Assembly: GCA_001247695.2 (NCBI GenBank)
Contig: LGRX02003783.1
Location: 43,481 to 107,480 of the forward strand
DNA: 64,000 nucleotides
Direction of reading: 5' to 3'
Source: Cymbomonas tetramitiformis
Taxonomy: Eukaryota > Chlorophyta > Pyramimonadophyceae > Pyramimonadales > Pyramimonadaceae
The translations under genes and the position numbers were made by a program. The notes under the pieces are model-generated. The model made no database searches. It was not told the origin of the DNA and saw only the letters and a program-made list of their open reading frames with translations. Positions 61,638-64,000 of the stretch are shown here, piece after piece; the first letter of the stretch is position 1, and every line of letters starts with the position of its first letter.

Positions 61638-61877
61638 TGCGAGGAAGACAGATACGCTGTCCGGCTAAGCTCGCTGAGCATCAAACTGATAATCACATAA
61701 ACAGTGTCTGGCCGAGGCTTTATGCTCTCGGAAACCCAGACGGTGAAACAACTGTACTACTGTATTGTACTACTGTACAGTACAGTGCTAGGATGTCACG
61801 GACACGATACGGAAGCAGGGTCAGGCTAGGGGCTAGTCAGAGCCCATAATAACTAAGCCTAAACCCGAAGTCCAGCA
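61638..61877 (-). repeat. Copia 2 5' LTR
   Basis: Partner of 54985-55226, with about six differences including a short indel near the ACTGTACTACTG run. Confidence 0.9.
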
Positions 61878-61882
61878 CGTAC
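61878..61882. repeat. Target-site duplication CGTAC (right)
   Basis: Matches 54980-54984. Confidence 0.85.
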
Positions 61883-61988
61883 GGCCGAAGAAGGAAAGGG
61901 GACAAGCGACGGGGTCATGCGTTTACCTGGTTGCAGTCCTTGGTGTAGTGAGGAATATATGATTTTCGTTAGACCAGTTGTAGATTTC

Positions 61989-62252
61989 AAAAACCCCCTT
62001 AATTCTCCGACTTCTCTCCCCACCGCCCAGATTCAGCCACCCCTCCACTCACCCGGCCATGGCTGCTTCTCCATCTTCTAGAGTTTTTTGCCTAGCACTT
62101 AGCTTTTTCTCTAGATGTCACCCTGCTGAAAAGTGGGTTGAGCCCCTTTGTGGGCGCGCTATAGCAGAGGGAGTAGCCCCTGGTGTTTTCACTAGCCTGC
62201 TTTGCAGGGATACCGCACTCTCGGGACTTTGTCCCCTTTGCTAGCGTAAATG

Positions 62253-62288
<36 letters not shown>
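61989..62288 (+). mobile_element. SINE-like insertion with (ATT)n tail
   Basis: About 300 bp ending in about 12 ATT units (62252-62290), flanked by TAGATTTC at 61981-61988 and 62289-62296. Its removal restores the transposase frame (GTEKS-TTGLTKIIYSS). No clear pol III A/B boxes were seen, so it could be a 5'-truncated LINE end instead. Confidence 0.65.
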
Positions 62289-62290
<2 letters not shown>

Positions 62291-62756
62291 GATTTCTCGG
62301 TACCCCGGATCCAGCATTTCAGGCAAGCTAAGTACGAATTAGCTCCGAATCGTCTCGCCGCGTCGCTCAAGCCAACGTAGTCTTCGAGCATTTTGTACAG
62401 CACGAGCTTGAACGTAAAAACCGTGTTGGTAATCACATCGAACATGCGTACGCCGTTAGTCAGTCTGTTAACCTCCAAGGTGAACATGTCGTAGAACTTG
62501 CTGCTGACTTTCGGTTTTCCATCCCAGATTCCCCAAGTCATCACGTATTCTCGTTTGCAGCGAATTTCTCCCGGGAAGTTGACAATCGTAAATCACAGCG
62601 GAGTCACCGTGCGAATGCCGTCGTTGAAGGATTGGACGCCATCTGCACACGCCATAATGGCAATGTTCCTCGGGTCTTTAAATATGTCCCACTTGTTGCG
62701 AACGAAGTTGAGAAATCCTGGCGAGTCTGCACGAGCATTGGGAAACGATACATAAG

Positions 62757-63128
62757 AATTCCTTACACTCACTGTCCACACGGGTGGATAACTACTTACA
62801 CACGTACGGACAACGAACGAACGAATTGTCCATGCGGTGTTCACAGTCATGGGCAGGTTTGCACGAGCTCTGGGAAATGAGACCTAAGATGTCCGCAATT
62901 AAACTGTTCACATGGGTGGGTAACATTGTCCGTGCGTACGGACGGCGTACGTGCACACCATCCATATGGTGTTCACCTACATGGACGAGCTTGCACGAGC
63001 AGTGGGAAATACGACATACGAATTCCGCACTTGCTTTGTCCACACGGGCGGACGATGCCAATCGTACCTACGGACGACGTACAGCCCTTACGTCCATGCG
63101 GTGTACACAGTCATGGATTGAAATTTCG
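62757..63128. repeat. Three 125-bp tandem repeats in the transposase intron
   Basis: Each unit carries TGTCCACACGGG(T/C)GGA or its variants, CGTACGGACGACG, CATGCGGTGTTCACAGTCATG and TTGCACGAGC..TGGGAAAT. The last unit-like segment overlaps the acceptor. Confidence 0.75.
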
Positions 63129-63525
63129 GAGTAAACTCACCGAGTATACCATGTATTTCCGCTCGGGGGTCTTTGTCCAACATGCCTTCTTTCCACCACG
63201 TACGCGCTAGCATGGCTAACTCCGGCGTCAGGAAGAATACGGTGAACAACGTTTCGAGCGGCCATCATCGAAAAATACAGCGAGCTCGACCTGGAATGTA
63301 TACCCCGTTCACCGTCTTTCCGTCCTCGTATCTCGGTTCCAGGCATTTCGGACACTTGTCGCAGTTGACGTGCTCGTCCTGAAAGAATTCGGAGCACTCG
63401 GGGCAAACGTCCACTTCGTTGTATCCCTTGAACATCTCCTTCCACTTCTGCAATACTTGTGCATATGTAGATGGAACCTCTGTGTCTATTACCCACTGGT
63501 TGGGTGGGCCCAACTTAAGAGCCAT

Positions 63526-63931
63526 TTAGGTTGGGTGCACCCAACTTACCCTTTGGTGGGATTATTGGGAGTTGTCGGTACCGGATTCTGGTTTTTATTA
63601 GCTCAAAATGACGGGGAAGATGTCCTCTTTTACACACGCATCTACACTATTGAGCGAATCAAACTTATCCGTGAGCAATTTTGGGGAGTATGCGAGGGGG
63701 TAGGAAAAATTGTAAAATTTCCAAGTGATTTTGGGGTTTTACCTACCCATGCTACTTCAACCGAGGTTTTGAGGGTCAAGATGAACTCGGATGAAACTTT
63801 TGACAAGACACTGCAGAAAGAGCAACTCGAGAACTTGACGACATAGGTCTCCGAATTTTCAAAGGACCTTCGAGTGTCACGGGGAGTCCCTTATATTACC
63901 CTCGTTCTTAGGTATTGTGCACCCAACCTAA
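63526..63931. mobile_element. Short TIR element (MITE) with TA flanks
   Basis: About 405 bp between TTAGGTTGGGTGCAC and its inverted copy GTGCACCCAACCTAA. If the outer TA is the target duplication, termini are GGTTGGGTGCAC, fitting a Tc1/mariner-type MITE. A plus-strand frame of about 100 codons crosses it without recognisable motifs. Confidence 0.55.
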
Positions 63932-64000
63932 GAGAAATCCGGAATATTTCATCACATACCCTATTGATACGGTCCCATTATACCCCGCAGATTGCGATCA
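63932..64000. other. Window end, no feature recognised
   Basis: 69 bp; nothing identified. Confidence 0.4.

Larger units (their letters stand above)
54985..61877 (-). mobile_element. Copia 2: non-autonomous gag-only LTR retrotransposon
   Basis: 6.9 kb, LTRs 54985-55226 (242 bp) and 61638-61877 (240 bp), duplication CGTAC on both sides. It encodes gag and a pol-N-like segment with one hydrophobic stretch, but no protease, integrase, RT or RNase H. LTR termini (TGCTGGA, minus strand) and polypurine context match copia 1, so it may be mobilised by copia-1-like elements. LTRs differ at several positions, so it is older than copia 1. A 3.55 kb TIR element lies in its leader. Confidence 0.87.
61927..63525 (-). 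pseudogene. CACTA (Tnp2-type) transposase, upstream exons, disrupted
   Basis: Exon A, 63525-63141: YAQVLQKWKEMFKGYNEVDV, a CPECSEFF...CDKCPKCLEPRY zinc cluster, and after an in-frame TGA (63265) FFLTPELAMLARTWWKEG. Intron 62727-63140 (GTGAGT...GCAG) joins in phase. Exon B, 62726 down: KWDIFKDPRNIAIMACADGV, TGA at 62593 where Trp is expected, FPGEIRCKREYVM, NGVRMFDV, YLACLKCWIRGTEKS, then after the SINE-like insert LTKIIYSSLHQ and a donor CAG|GTAAAC at 61926. These are successive Tnp2 blocks. Two stops and several insertions make it a relic. The N-terminus is shorter than usual and abuts a MITE. Confidence 0.72.

Noticed and set aside
61493..61849. 118-codon plus-strand frame
   Set aside because: It lies across the copia 2 LTR and primer site; repeated LTR sequence gives a similar frame at 54960.
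63370..63846. 158-codon plus-strand protein
   Set aside because: It crosses the transposase N-terminus antisense and a MITE boundary and shows no motif.

Overview
The window reads as nuclear DNA of a eukaryote. Spliceosomal introns (GT-AG) interrupt several genes, coding density is low, and most of the sequence is transposable elements. A LINE carrying both an APE and a restriction-like endonuclease, as in the Dualen/RandI group first described in Chlamydomonas, suggests a green alga or related protist. This lineage guess is an inference. Base composition is uneven: the first 13 kb is GC-rich, and 13-35 kb is AT-rich.

Layout. 30-12928 (+): the 3' part of a gene fusing a degenerate protein kinase domain to a HECT ubiquitin-ligase domain; one intron inside the HECT domain holds an 8.6 kb antisense LINE. 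15214-16599 (-): an intronless paraoxonase-family gene with a signal anchor. 18261-30097 (-): a complete Ty3/gypsy chromovirus with LTRs and a 5-bp target duplication. Its pol is broken by a MITE and, separately, by an 86-bp GT-AG segment between 12-bp direct repeats. 30855-32302: a hAT-like element with an 8-bp duplication that carries a small two-exon gene. 33-38 kb: mostly non-coding, with a glutamine-rich exon, an acidic open frame and a CTAGTAC palindrome cluster. 38572-43106 (-): a multi-exon potassium channel resembling the SK (calmodulin-gated) family. 43641-43832 (-): two near-identical GGGKRC zinc-finger-like repeats.

44.6-64 kb is a nest of insertions in the remains of a CACTA (Tnp2-type) transposase gene on the minus strand. 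Copia 1 (44655-54392, duplication CAGAT) is near-complete and contains a 243-bp hAT MITE. Copia 2 (54985-61877, duplication CGTAC) has gag but no protease, integrase or RT, lies in an intron of the transposase gene, and contains a 3.55 kb element with perfect 57-bp terminal inverted repeats and many hairpins. A SINE-like insertion with an ATT-repeat tail and a TA-flanked MITE complete the nest.

The host genes show no sign of forming a pathway together. The strongest leads for a second look are the pseudokinase-HECT fusion, the intron-like insert in the gypsy integrase, the tRNA-half-like primer sites and membrane segments of the two copia elements, and the two-exon gene carried by the hAT-like element.
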